Below, piece after piece: positions 24,301 through 32,493 of a stretch of DNA of 35,037 nucleotides (its first letter is position 1; every line of letters begins with the position of its first letter). Position numbers and translations under genes: made by a program. The notes beneath the pieces are model-generated. The model saw only the letters and a program-made list of their open reading frames with translations. It was not told where the DNA came from and searched no databases. Where the stretch lies: NCBI GenBank assembly GCA_964346275.1, contig CAYFUR010000032.1, forward strand, positions 1 through 35,037. The letters run 5' to 3'. The stretch is from CAYFUR01 sp964346275. Its GTDB lineage: Bacteria > Sumerlaeota > Sumerlaeia > SLMS01.

Positions 24301-27300
24301 GCCCCAACGGGCGCGAGGAAGGGATTGTCGGGCAGGGGCATCCAATAATCCGTGCCCCAGTTCTTCGTGTAATAGTAGCCGTCGACCACGCCGTCTATCC
24401 GCGTCGCGAAAGGAGCGGACCCGGCGATAAAATTGGCCACGCCGTTTTCGTCAAGCAGATCGTAATTGATCCAGAGATCAGAATACCCCTGATTGGCGGT
24501 CAAATCGAGTCCGCCAAAGCGCGATTGTTTGCTCCGCAGGGCATAAATATCCGGGCCGTGGATGCCGAAGAAATTGCCGATCATGACTTCGAAATCATCG
24601 AAGGCCTCATCTTCGCGGTTTCCGGGGAGGCGAGGAGCCTGCTGCGGAAGATCCACGTAGCCCGGCGGCATGCGGTCGACGTTGGCCGTGCCAAAGTTGC
24701 CGCCGCCAAAGAGGCCGTCCCGGCCGAAGCTTTCATCGCGGAACCAGAACTTGTCGAGCCGCCGCCCGCGGTTTGTGGCCACCTCGTCAGGCGGCACATC
24801 CGGGTTAAAGACGCTGTCGTATAGCTCGGGATCGCCATTCAGGAATGTCCAGAAGGCATCGGGCGTTCCGATGGGAATGCGGTTACCGTTCTCATCCACG
24901 AGGTCGTTGCGCCGGTTGATCAAAACGCGGGTCCCGATGCTCGGATGGCTGAAGGGTGTCTGGATACCATCCTCATCCGGATTGGTATCGATCAGTTGGA
25001 AGAAGGGCTCCGACCCTTCCAGGTCGTACATTCCAAAGTCCGTCGCTCCGTTCGTCACACCCGCAATTGTGGCCCGCTGGGATACCACGAGGTCCAGGTC
25101 GCCGTCGCCATCGATATCCGTGGCCTTCGTCGCGGTCCCTTCCTCGCGCTCGTATCCATAGAACACTTCCGAGTCCTTGGTGTTGTTCACACCCGGCATG
25201 GCGAAGTTCGTGACGTCGATGAAGAAGCCATCGCCCACGTCGTCGTCATCGGCGAAGGGGTTGATCGACGGATCATCGACGTCGACGTTCATCAAGAGGC
25301 GGTTGATACCACCGGTCTGGTTATCGGGGTTCGATGAGTTGGAGAAGAAGATATCCAGATCGCCGTCGAGGTCGAAGTCGAACAGCACCACTTCAAAGGT
25401 GCCGTCACGCTGGAGCGGTAGACGGTCGTCGCCGCCGGGCTGGCCCTGGGCTCCTTCTTCGGGGATCTGGTTCACGCCGAAGGTCATGTCTTCGAAGAAC
25501 CCGGCGCGGCTTTCGTCCATCATTCCCATGTTCATATAGATGCGATTAACGATGCCGGCTTCGTTGTCATCGCCCTGGCCGATCACGCCAACGACGAGAT
25601 CCTGATAACCATCGTTATTCAGATCGCCGGCCTTGATGTCGCGGATCGTCAGCGTGTCTTCCGGCAACCGGGCGAGGCTTTCGTCGCGAAGGGTAATCGC
25701 GCCCTCGTCGCAAAGGTCGCCAACACCATCGCCATCCGTGTCATCCTGAGAAGGATTGAACACGTCGGGGCAGTTATCGGCGTCGTTGGGAATATCATCG
25801 CCATCGCGATCATCGTCGCAGACATCGCCAATCCCGTCGCCATCGACATCGCTCTGATCGGGATTGGGAATGAGCGGGCAGTTATCGATTTCGTTGGGGA
25901 GGCCGTCGCCGTCCGCGTCGCTGTCGCAGGCATCACCGATGCCGTCGCCGTCCACGTCGCCCTGGTCGGGGTTCGGCGTGAAGGGGCAGTTATCTTCCGG
26001 GTCGTTGATGCCGTCGCCGTCGGAATCGAAGACGTTATCGCAGACATCGCCGAATCCATCACCGTCCGAGTCCGTCTGGTCGGGATTGGGTGTATCGGGG
26101 CAGTTGTCATCCTTGTCCGGAATCCCGTCGCCGTCGCGGTCGTTATCGCAGACGTCGCCGGTTCCATCGTCGTTGCTGTCCTGCTGGTCCGGATTGAAGG
26201 TGAAGGGGCAATTATCCTCGTCGTTGTTCACCCCGTCGCCGTCGACGTCGTCGTCGCAGGCATCGCCGACTCCGTCCTCGTCCGCGTCGCCCTGGAGAGG
26301 GTTCGGCGTCTCGGGGCAGTTGTCGAGCGTATCGGGGACGCCATCGCTGTCGAAGTCGCCCGCGCAGGCATCGCCAACGCCATCGCCATTGGAATCAATC
26401 TGCTCCGGATTCGCGAGGAAGGGACAGTTATCCGCATCGTCGGGTATGCCATCGCCATCGCGGTCGTTCGAGGCGTCAATAACCCGTGTCGAGGTGTTGG
26501 TAATCAGAGTGACCGGCTCCACCGTGTTCCCGTTCCGGATGGGAATGGGGAAGGAAACGGTGGGGGTATCGGCAAACGGCTCGTCGGGGAACTGGGGCGC
26601 GAAGCCGTTTTCCACGGTGCGGAGCGTCATCGGGCTCGGGTCCTGGTTCGGATCGTCGTTATCGCCGCTGAACTGGTAAGCCACCACGGAGACAAAGGAC
26701 ATTTCTTCGCCAGGCTGGAGGACAATGGGGTCCCATTGGAGAAGGATGCCGCGCTCGGCCACGTTCTGGTTGAACGGTCCGTCGATGATGCCGCCGGCTT
26801 CATAATCCCACAGCTTAGTCTGGATCGCACTTTCGAGATCGAGGGGAGTCACGCGGTCGGGCTTCATTCGTTGTGTCGAGGGATCGGTGATCAGCGAGGG
26901 ATCATCGAGCACGACACCCGCGCGATAGATCGGGTTGCGGGGAACGTCGTCCCAATAAATCACCGGCGGAATCGACGGGTTGCCCTGGCGGCCGAAGTCC
27001 ACACTTCGCTCAATCAATTGTCCCTGCTGGAACAGGCTGACCGAGTTGATGAGCGTCGGCGTGGTGAAGGGCGCCATGTTTGGCTGGTAGGCATGGGCGA
27101 GGCCGAATTCCTGGGTTCCGCTGGAAACCTGTTCGCCGTTGCGGAAGCGCGGGCCGTCGAGGTTGGTGTAGGTCCAGGTGACCTTGACGGCGCGTTCTTT
27201 CTGGCCGGGGTTGAAATTGGATGTCTGGAATCCAGGCAGGTCGATGATTTCGAAGCGCTGTTCGATCGTGCCGACCAGGTTGCCCAGTGTATCGACGATA

Positions 27301-29216
27301 TCGAATTCCTGGGTGGCGAGATTGCCGGCTTCGTCGAGTTCGAAATTTTCGTTTCCGAAATTGCCGCCGAAACCGCGCGAGCGATTATCCAGGCGCACAA
27401 TCCATTCGTTGTCGTTCTGTTCGCGCTCGAGATTATCGGCTTCCAGTTCGAGCCAGCCCACGGAGAAGGAGCGGGCGCGGCCCTCGATCAGCGCGAGCGA
27501 CTCGGGCAGGCCAACGGAGAAGCGTCCCGTCGGGCGCAGTTCGACGAACTGGTTGCCAAGGACGGTGAAAACGACGGGAACGTATTCGGGAGTGAATTCG
27601 ATATACTCGCCGCGAATCGTCGTGTCGTCGGGCGGGCTCGGGTCCGGATCGCCGGTTCCTGGCAGCGGGAAATCCTCGTCCACTCCGCCGAAGAACTCGT
27701 TCGGATAATCGATGAGGGTGCGGAAGAAATCATCGATCACATCGATTGCCGGGCCATCCTCCGTATCCAGTGTCAGGAACGCTGAAAGAAAGCTCACATT
27801 ATCGTCACGCGGCGTCGTGAATCCGAGCCAATTCTCGTCGTCCGGGAGGCCGGGGATTTCGTAATCGCCATTGATGCCATCAACCGTTGGGAAGATGACA
27901 AACTGTCCATCGTCGATCCCCTGCCGGTTGGTAAAGTCAGAGAACCGGATTTCCGGCCCAGACAGCGTGTGCGCCTGCAATTCCACCGGACCGAGGTTTT
28001 CTTCCATAATGTCCCAGCGCGTATTCTGGGGAATCACCGTATCCAGCGTGATCGGCTCGTTGAGTGGCTTCTGCCGGCCGACATAGACTGGGTGATCCTG
28101 AATCGTCGTCAGGGCCGTCGAAGGCGCCGCGGTGACCTCCTGAGGAACACCACCGCCCTCCAGCAGGGCGCCCTTGATCGTGCCCCCTTCATTGCCGTCG
28201 TAGAGAGAGACCACGCCGCTTTCATCATCAAGACTCAGCTCGCGAACCTTGTAGGGATTCACCGCGAACTCGTCGTTAATATCACCATCCAGAATATAGA
28301 CAGGCGAGAGCGTGGACTCGTAGAGGTGCGACTCGGCGAGGCCGATACCGCGGCCGACCGCTTTGGAAAGAGTCGCGCCGATATCCAGCGTGCCGAGAAC
28401 GTCCGTAATCTCCAGAGCGTCCTGAGAGAGATCGCTTTGATCCTGAGGATAGAGGTTCCAGTCGAGGCCCTGGTTCACCAGGAGGTCCGTCTCGATCAGT
28501 TCGCCCCCCGGGATCGTGTCCTCGCCTTCCAGAACCTTGAGGAGGAACGCGAGATCGCTGAAGCCATCGCCGTCCCCATCACCGAGAGGATCTTGCGGAG
28601 TCGCGATGCCGCCGATGACGAGCCCCTGGTCGGCAATATCCACCGCGAGAACGGCCCAGCGCTCGGGATTCTCCTGCAGGTTGATTTCAAAATCGCTCTG
28701 GAAATAGTAATGGATCGGCGTAAAGAGAACGCCCGCCGGAAGGGCGCTGTTGGGATCACGGAAGGTGACCAGGTTGCGCGTGTCCATGGCGAGTTCGAAC
28801 GGGCCAAATTCGAGATAGGGAATCCCCGGAACGGCGCCATCTTCGGAAAACTGGGGGGTGTTCAGGCCAAGATCGCTGTCCGGCTCGGTCCACCGCTCCA
28901 CGGAATCTTCCAGCGACTGGAGAATGTCGAGATCGAGAATCGGGTCAGGCCCATCGTTGATAGCGGGATCGAGGACCGAGGAGTCGCCGAAAGAAGTCGG
29001 GCGGAACAGGTAAAAAGTCTGGTCCTTGTCGGAATCGAACTTCAACCACTTGCGCAGAACGAAATCGTCCGAGGTCGTATCCTCGCTGTTTCGCTCCCGC
29101 GTAATGACCAGGAATCCGGGCCCTGCCATGATCTCCATGCCGGACATGGCAAGGAGGGCCAGGACGGTCCCCAATCGGATTATCATCGAAAAAGAGGAAA
29201 ATGGCCGGCTTCTCAT
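21318..29216 (-). CDS. Giant secreted calcium-binding repeat protein (TSP type 3, FG-GAP/VCBS, IPT/TIG)
   Basis: About 2632 residues. The ATG at 29216 (MRSRPFSSFSMIIRLGTVLA) gives a normal signal peptide with TAAAGGAT upstream; an ATG at 29279, overlapping the previous gene by 14 bases, would add 21 residues. Order: about 900 residues of unrecognised, Asp-rich beta-type sequence; seven thrombospondin type 3 repeats (about 917-1171); then about 1350 residues with at least eleven D-x-[DN]-x-[DN]-G-x-x-D FG-GAP/VCBS-type calcium loops (for example DIDGDGDLDLVV near 25100, DADGDGDLDVYVG near 21835). An EF-hand-like loop DQNGDGFVTDKE lies at 22425-22460, and an IPT/TIG domain (IVPDRGVIGQSIQNVRIFG) near the C-terminus. 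The end, WELFN, has no PEP-CTERM, LPxTG or T9SS-type sorting signal. It is probably extracellular and calcium-stabilised; function is unknown. Confidence 0.88.
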   Translation of the reverse strand: MRSRPFSSFSMIIRLGTVLALLAMSGMEIMAGPGFLVITRERNSEDTTSDDFVLRKWLKFDSDKDQTFYLFRPTSFGDSSVLDPAINDGPDPILDLDILQSLEDSVERWTEPDSDLGLNTPQFSEDGAVPGIPYLEFGPFELAMDTRNLVTFRDPNSALPAGVLFTPIHYYFQSDFEINLQENPERWAVLAVDIADQGLVIGGIATPQDPLGDGDGDGFSDLAFLLKVLEGEDTIPGGELIETDLLVNQGLDWNLYPQDQSDLSQDALEITDVLGTLDIGATLSKAVGRGIGLAESHLYESTLSPVYILDGDINDEFAVNPYKVRELSLDDESGVVSLYDGNEGGTIKGALLEGGGVPQEVTAAPSTALTTIQDHPVYVGRQKPLNEPITLDTVIPQNTRWDIMEENLGPVELQAHTLSGPEIRFSDFTNRQGIDDGQFVIFPTVDGINGDYEIPGLPDDENWLGFTTPRDDNVSFLSAFLTLDTEDGPAIDVIDDFFRTLIDYPNEFFGGVDEDFPLPGTGDPDPSPPDDTTIRGEYIEFTPEYVPVVFTVLGNQFVELRPTGRFSVGLPESLALIEGRARSFSVGWLELEADNLEREQNDNEWIVRLDNRSRGFGGNFGNENFELDEAGNLATQEFDIVDTLGNLVGTIEQRFEIIDLPGFQTSNFNPGQKERAVKVTWTYTNLDGPRFRNGEQVSSGTQEFGLAHAYQPNMAPFTTPTLINSVSLFQQGQLIERSVDFGRQGNPSIPPVIYWDDVPRNPIYRAGVVLDDPSLITDPSTQRMKPDRVTPLDLESAIQTKLWDYEAGGIIDGPFNQNVAERGILLQWDPIVLQPGEEMSFVSVVAYQFSGDNDDPNQDPSPMTLRTVENGFAPQFPDEPFADTPTVSFPIPIRNGNTVEPVTLITNTSTRVIDASNDRDGDGIPDDADNCPFLANPEQIDSNGDGVGDACAGDFDSDGVPDTLDNCPETPNPLQGDADEDGVGDACDDDVDGDGVNNDEDNCPFTFNPDQQDSNDDGTGDVCDNDRDGDGIPDKDDNCPDTPNPDQTDSDGDGFGDVCDNVFDSDGDGINDPEDNCPFTPNPDQGDVDGDGIGDACDSDADGDGLPNEIDNCPLIPNPDQSDVDGDGIGDVCDDDRDGDDIPNDADNCPDVFNPSQDDTDGDGVGDLCDEGAITLRDESLARLPEDTLTIRDIKAGDLNNDGYQDLVVGVIGQGDDNEAGIVNRIYMNMGMMDESRAGFFEDMTFGVNQIPEEGAQGQPGGDDRLPLQRDGTFEVVLFDFDLDGDLDIFFSNSSNPDNQTGGINRLLMNVDVDDPSINPFADDDDVGDGFFIDVTNFAMPGVNNTKDSEVFYGYEREEGTATKATDIDGDGDLDLVVSQRATIAGVTNGATDFGMYDLEGSEPFFQLIDTNPDEDGIQTPFSHPSIGTRVLINRRNDLVDENGNRIPIGTPDAFWTFLNGDPELYDSVFNPDVPPDEVATNRGRRLDKFWFRDESFGRDGLFGGGNFGTANVDRMPPGYVDLPQQAPRLPGNREDEAFDDFEVMIGNFFGIHGPDIYALRSKQSRFGGLDLTANQGYSDLWINYDLLDENGVANFIAGSAPFATRIDGVVDGYYYTKNWGTDYWMPLPDNPFLAPVGAAEGRPFDAGGPENGEASYNIPETLSVTGVVGDFFGAGISDIVVFADTDHYRSTRFLPGGTPHGPGVISRGQRGRAVSGTSYNIANTDMEFSGIGRLTWDTITDFLGDNEGRGRDVTAADLDRDGGLDIIMMADTVGEAAYPILAPEGGRVSIWLNDNAEGETFSSITTTAFQPAPIETLNGLAIEAFDADNDGDIDLVAGGNNDGMRIFMNQLYRPTVPPNISDSNDEPIYHDATPRFIPNLFSSVFDPLFPGFNASGSTASVDSGDIDRNGSPDLVIGGGVLLAGAGGDRSYVYRNHGPTFPGATYFQPSPVGNPAPKLTTQDFPDTTLDPLARPTSAIRFVDLDLDGDLDIFQANLGVRNEIHLNKDAREDLYLDNAILSSDFRSPRFYNTLTDYDAEETRVARGDLGDNDNPVPPGSERIGFPAEIIEKTLLGDGVYERNRNDPFVLYPDLLGPGNKENTRNVAFGDPNNDGRLDIYLCNGVTNFGARNVLLINRLADPDDPKSVILDQTQSTSRLPTVPGPLGDEGEVYDDTYDAAFVDVDNDGDQDLIIANALARPGERGEALVERTMLLINDGNGFFTEDTENWPSIERDIRNISVASFSWNGDIPEDQNGDGFVTDKEIAQFDKIVASLRDAGLIGDDETIPFVPENFARVPVTQVVADPDNPNDTFVIQRPPRFVNFNENTLADGTPIFDPVYDVVLWSADGDHVYLSNDGNGSFTDQTNQVFIDPVLDPVNEVEIGDVDNDGFLDIVMTVPSDPDSPSTRMLTNELQAGAATPLFSFQLNEFNSPLSTLLSEGSASRPHGRAFGLELFDADGDGDLDVYVGETGRSFGGESIGALDAFYENRLSGAGYNARTEGPYISRAPSSGPIVNPELAVNSIVPDRGVIGQSIQNVRIFGRQFKGGAQVFFGQGVTVTGPPVVLSPEVIELDIRIEQFARPGTRQIFVINPDGQSAVSPANAFTIGVGGGDDSGGRDDDGTSVPGWELFN
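25704..26468 (-). repeat. Seven tandem 36-residue thrombospondin type 3 repeats (about 108-bp period)
   Basis: Inside the giant gene, 255 codons form seven units of 36-38 residues. Each fits D-x-D-x-D-G-x-x-(N/D)-x-x-D-N-C-P, then NPxQ, D-x-(D/N)-x-D-G-x-G-D-x-C-(D/A). Each unit has two cysteines and two calcium loops. The DNA is correspondingly periodic, with GTCGCC/ATCGCC-rich steps, and could be prone to recombination or assembly collapse. Confidence 0.92.
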
Positions 29217-29265
29217 GAGCGACAACCGATCCTTTACAAAAGTTTGAGTCGGACGGGACGTATTC

Positions 29266-30141
29266 TTACTTGGATTCATCGGCGCTCTTCTCGGTCCCCT
29301 TCTCTTGATTCTCGGATTCCGCCTGCCTGGCGGCCTGCTGGCTGCGTACCTGCTTCTTCAAGGCATCCAGCTCCTCATCGCTCATGTAGGCCATGGAGGG
29401 AAGAGGATCAAACGCGCGAATGACAGGATCGTCGGAGCGTTCGGGGACGGCATAGTTCCCCCGCAGGCCCTTGATCCGGTCGGGCCGGCCCTTTTGAGCC
29501 TGCTTGGTCTTCTGCTTTTCCGCCAACTCCGCCAGGGAGGAGCGGAACTGGCCATAGGTCATGTCGGACTTGAACAGCTTGGCGGAGGACTTCATCTGAA
29601 CGCGGGCCACGCGGGCGTTGAACGGGATCGACTCGTCGCTCTTTCGCACCGTCTTGCCGTCTGCCGTTTCGTTCAGAATATTGATCTTGCCCTGGAAACC
29701 GCCAACGACCTGGAGGCCGCCGACCAGCGGCGACTCGGTGTTGTAATTGTCCTTCAGGGCCTTGGGCATCTGGTTCAAGGGACGGGCGAGGAACAGGACT
29801 GCTTCCTCTCCCTCTTTCAGGCGGGGAATTCCGGGCACTTCCATCACCATGTTGCCGACGCGGCCGCCGAGATAGGTCATCGTCATCTTCTTGCCGGGCG
29901 CCATCTTGCCTTTGAAGTTGTCAACGACATACATGGTCGAGGAGGTCGTGATACGGCCCATGCTGGCGATTTCGCTTTTGTCCTCGGCCACGCGCACGGT
30001 GACCACTTCATCGGAAACCGCCATCAGCTGTTCGAAGCTCAGGGGAATCACCGCGGCCCGCGCCGCCGTGCTCCCTAAAAGAAAAATTCCAAGCAGAAGA
30101 GCCAGTGTTCTGCCCAGAGTGCCAACTCGAGAGATCCTCAT
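29266..30141 (-). CDS. Exported protein of unknown function, second gene of the secreted cassette
   Basis: A 291-residue protein. The ATG at 30141 (MRISRVGTLGRTLALLLGIF) is preferred because AGGAAGG lies 7 bases upstream; the ATG at 30147 would sit only 1 base from it. The signal peptide probably ends at TAARA. The mature N-terminus, VIPLSFEQLMAVSDEVVTVRV, then a beta-rich core with YVVDNFKGKM, TYLGGRVG and PRLKEGEEAVLFLARPL, resembles a secreted beta-barrel-like domain. That domain is common in large-genome environmental bacteria (pattern: sSDlVVvGxV ... VxExxKG ... GEExLLFL). No enzyme motif is seen. The C-terminal 50 residues are charged and low in complexity (Q, E, K, S). It starts 20 bases after the pseudopilin stop and overlaps the longest form of the giant gene by 14 bases. 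Confidence 0.8.
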   Translation of the reverse strand: MRISRVGTLGRTLALLLGIFLLGSTAARAAVIPLSFEQLMAVSDEVVTVRVAEDKSEIASMGRITTSSTMYVVDNFKGKMAPGKKMTMTYLGGRVGNMVMEVPGIPRLKEGEEAVLFLARPLNQMPKALKDNYNTESPLVGGLQVVGGFQGKINILNETADGKTVRKSDESIPFNARVARVQMKSSAKLFKSDMTYGQFRSSLAELAEKQKTKQAQKGRPDRIKGLRGNYAVPERSDDPVIRAFDPLPSMAYMSDEELDALKKQVRSQQAARQAESENQEKGTEKSADESK

Positions 30142-30160
30142 TGTCATTCCTTCCTGACGA

Positions 30161-30853
30161 TCAGGGTTGTTTCCTGAAAGCTTCATCGGCGTTAGCGCCG
30201 TTTCTGTGAAAGCGGGTGATATTTCCATCGCTGATGGTTCCGTTTGTGGGATCGTATTCAATGTCCCACTTGATCGTGGCTCCGCCGCCGGGACCCGTCG
30301 ACTGCACGGGATAATGACCCTGGTTTGCCTGGGCGTTGCCCAATTCGTTGTCGGGGCCTACGGAAACGAGCGCCCAGCCGAACGGATAGCTGGTCATGCC
30401 CCCTTGGTTCAGTTCCTCGCCGTAGTCGAAACCCTGGATGCTGAACTTAAAGTCCCGGAGAAACTCCACATGGATCGGGTCCCAGTAGTCGATAACATCA
30501 TTGGGGGCGGCAACCCTATTCTCGAACACATCCTTCGGTAAAGAAGAGACGTAAGAGATGGGGGTCGTGAAGCGGCTCATCTCGCTTGCGCGCTCAAGCA
30601 CATCGGGCAGGCCAAGAAAAAGCCCTGCGGGGAATTTCGAGCGGGGAGGATAGCGGTTATTGTCGAGAATATAGGACTCCACGGCAACGGAGAGCGAGCG
30701 CATATCGGCCTTGGTGCGCGAAACCTTTGAGCGCGTTTGCGCTTCGAGGAAATTCGGGACGGCGATCGCCGCCAGGATCGAGATAATCGCGACCACGATC
30801 AACAGTTCGATGAGCGTGAATCCGCGTGTCTTCACGTGGGGTTCTTTCTGCAC
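30161..30853 (-). CDS. Type II secretion/type IV pilus-like pseudopilin
   Basis: A 230-residue protein with a class III prepilin leader. HVKTRG, cut before F12, is followed by FTLIELLIVVAIISILAAIA, with E16 as the conserved Glu5 of the mature protein. The helix continues through PNFLEAQTRSKVSRTKADMRSLSVAVESY, and the head domain contains SVGPDNELGNAQANQGHYP, the glycine/Asp-rich segment common in planctomycete-type GspG-like pseudopilins. Prepilin peptidase removes the leader and the helix packs into a short filament under the outer membrane. The start is GTG at 30853 with GGAGGAG 8 bases upstream. It is the first gene of the cassette; none of the T2SS motor or secretin genes is in the window. 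Confidence 0.93.
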   Translation of the reverse strand: MQKEPHVKTRGFTLIELLIVVAIISILAAIAVPNFLEAQTRSKVSRTKADMRSLSVAVESYILDNNRYPPRSKFPAGLFLGLPDVLERASEMSRFTTPISYVSSLPKDVFENRVAAPNDVIDYWDPIHVEFLRDFKFSIQGFDYGEELNQGGMTSYPFGWALVSVGPDNELGNAQANQGHYPVQSTGPGGGATIKWDIEYDPTNGTISDGNITRFHRNGANADEAFRKQP

Positions 30854-31352
30854 AAAATTTCTCCTCCGAATCTGTCCCGGCTCCCTTGAATCCAGCGAAA
30901 TCGCCCGCGGAGGCCCGGAAGGGCTCGTTTCAGCCTGTCTCTTTCCCGGGCGCCCGGCGATCCTTCTTCCAGCGATTTGCGCCCTCGGCGGACCTCATTC
31001 CCGAGAGTCGCGAGGATGCGCAAGTGGCTCAGGCCAGACGAGCTTGAAGATTGGCCCTTTCCTGGGAAGCGTCAAGGCTTGAATGCACTTTGCCCCGGGT
31101 AGGAAACAGCCCTTGTTTGCCAGGATTTGACACCCCCCTCCCCCGCTGGGTTCCTCGCTTCTCAAAAAAACACCAGAAAAGTTTTCCACAACTTTTTCAT
31201 CCCATATCCCCCTCTTTTAACTTGACGGTCTTAGCACATCGCGGCCCTTCTGGCTCCAATGATTAAGCTGGATGAAGGCAAAACCAGCCGGTTGATGCAA
31301 AAATCCGGTTTCTGCTCGCTCCTGTTGCTCCTGTTTCTATCTCCCGCTCCGG
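30854..31352. other. Divergent intergenic region between the pseudopilin and mreB genes
   Basis: About 499 bases with no credible gene. It must carry promoters for both directions. TTGACA (31127-31132) and TTGACG (31222-31227) are -35-like on the plus strand but no good -10 follows either at 16-18 bases. The AT-richer stretch 31160-31220 is the likeliest upstream control region for mreB. No riboswitch or RNA gene was recognised. Confidence 0.5.
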
Positions 31353-32408
31353 ATGCACGCTGATATGTTCGCTCTCCAACAACTCTTCGATTACTTCACC
31401 ATCGACATCGGTATTGATCTCGGCACGGCCAACTCCCTCGTTTACGTCAAAGGCGAGGGAATTGTCATGCGCGAGCCTTCCGTAGTCGCCATCGAGCAGG
31501 CCTCGGGCAAAGTCGTTGCCGTGGGCATGGAAGCCAAGCGCATGCTCGGCCGCACGCCTTCCAACATCGCGGCAGTCCGCCCCATGAAGGATGGCGTCAT
31601 CGCGGATTTCGACGTGACCCAGGAAATGCTCAACTACTTCATCCGCCGGGTGCAGAACGGCCGCGGATACCGCCACCTGACCCGCCCCCGCGTCGTCGTC
31701 AGTGTTCCCACGGGCATCACCGAGGTGGAAAAGCGCGCCGTGCGCGAAAGCGCCCTCCAGGCCGGCGCCCGCGTTGTCCACCTGATCGAGGAACCGATGG
31801 CCGCCGCCATGGGCGCGGGCCTCCCCGTGGAAGAACCCATCGGCAGCATGATCATCGATATCGGCGGCGGCACGACCGAGGTGGCCGTGATTTCTCTCGG
31901 TGGCATTGTCAACGCCCGGTCCGTCCGTTGCGCGGGCGACGCCATGGACGAGGCCATCATTCAGCATATTAAGAGAAAATACAACCTGATGATCGGCCCG
32001 AGAACGGCGGAAGACATTAAGGTCTATATCGGTTCCGCCGACTCCCTTGACGAAGAATTGATCATGACCGTGCGCGGCAACGATCTGATGGGCGGCCTCC
32101 CGCGCTCCATCGAAGTCCACAGCGAGGAAATCCGCGAAGCCCTCATGGACCCGATCACGACCATTATCGAAACGGTGCGCCTCACTCTGGAAAAAACACC
32201 GTCGGAACTCGCCGGGGATATCATCGAGCGCGGCATTGCCATGGCCGGCGGATCAAGCCAGCTCCGAGGCCTGGAAACGCTCCTCAGCCGCGAAACCGGC
32301 CTTCCGGTCTTTGTGACCAAAAATCCGGAAACGGCGATCGTGGAAGGCACCGGCCGCGTCCTCGATTCCCTCGACCTGATGCACCGGATCGAGGTGCTGG
32401 TCCGCTAG
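31353..32408 (+). CDS. mreB: MreB, rod-shape-determining actin homologue
   Basis: A 351-residue actin-fold ATPase that polymerises under the inner membrane and directs lateral wall synthesis. The phosphate-1 motif is DIGIDLGTANSLVYVKG near 17-33. The family block GRTPSNIAAVRPMKDGVIAD, the segment LIEEPMAAAMGAGLP, and phosphate-2 IIDIGGGTTEVAVISLGG are all present. The adenosine motif reads AMAGGSSQLRGLE, where most MreBs have LTGGGALLRGLD, and the usual KxxIGSAYPL is KVYIGSADSL. It is therefore a clear but somewhat diverged MreB. The start may be ATG 31353 or ATG 31365 (347 residues, the E. coli length); neither has a good Shine-Dalgarno. No mreC, mreD, pbp2 or rodA follows; a terminator comes within 30 bases. 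Confidence 0.95.
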   Translation: MHADMFALQQLFDYFTIDIGIDLGTANSLVYVKGEGIVMREPSVVAIEQASGKVVAVGMEAKRMLGRTPSNIAAVRPMKDGVIADFDVTQEMLNYFIRRVQNGRGYRHLTRPRVVVSVPTGITEVEKRAVRESALQAGARVVHLIEEPMAAAMGAGLPVEEPIGSMIIDIGGGTTEVAVISLGGIVNARSVRCAGDAMDEAIIQHIKRKYNLMIGPRTAEDIKVYIGSADSLDEELIMTVRGNDLMGGLPRSIEVHSEEIREALMDPITTIIETVRLTLEKTPSELAGDIIERGIAMAGGSSQLRGLETLLSRETGLPVFVTKNPETAIVEGTGRVLDSLDLMHRIEVLVR

Positions 32409-32434
32409 GCGCAAACCCAACGCAAAGCATTGAA

Positions 32435-32470
32435 AAAGGCTCCGGGATCACTCCGGAGCCTTTCGTTTTT
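32435..32470 (+). terminator. Strong intrinsic terminator after mreB, probably bidirectional
   Basis: Perfect 11-bp arms AAAGGCTCCGG (32435-32445) and CCGGAGCCTTT (32453-32463) with a 7-base loop are followed by CGTTTTT on the plus strand. On the minus strand the stem is followed by a T-run as well (complement of 32433-32437), so it can also stop transcription of the convergent gene ending at 32494. Confidence 0.9.
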
Positions 32471-32493
32471 CCCGCCATTTCATCGTCCCTGGA

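Noticed and set aside
25704..26468. CRISPR-like regular spacing of repeated DNA
   Set aside because: The repeats are coding, diverged and 108 bp apart with no unique spacers; they are protein repeats.
25864..26679. Ser/Pro-rich 271-codon plus-strand frame opposite the TSP3 repeats
   Set aside because: Its periodicity simply mirrors the repeated Asp/Gly codons of the TSP3 units on the minus strand.
31222..31250. TTGACG as the mreB promoter
   Set aside because: No acceptable -10 lies 16-18 bases downstream, so a promoter call is not supported.
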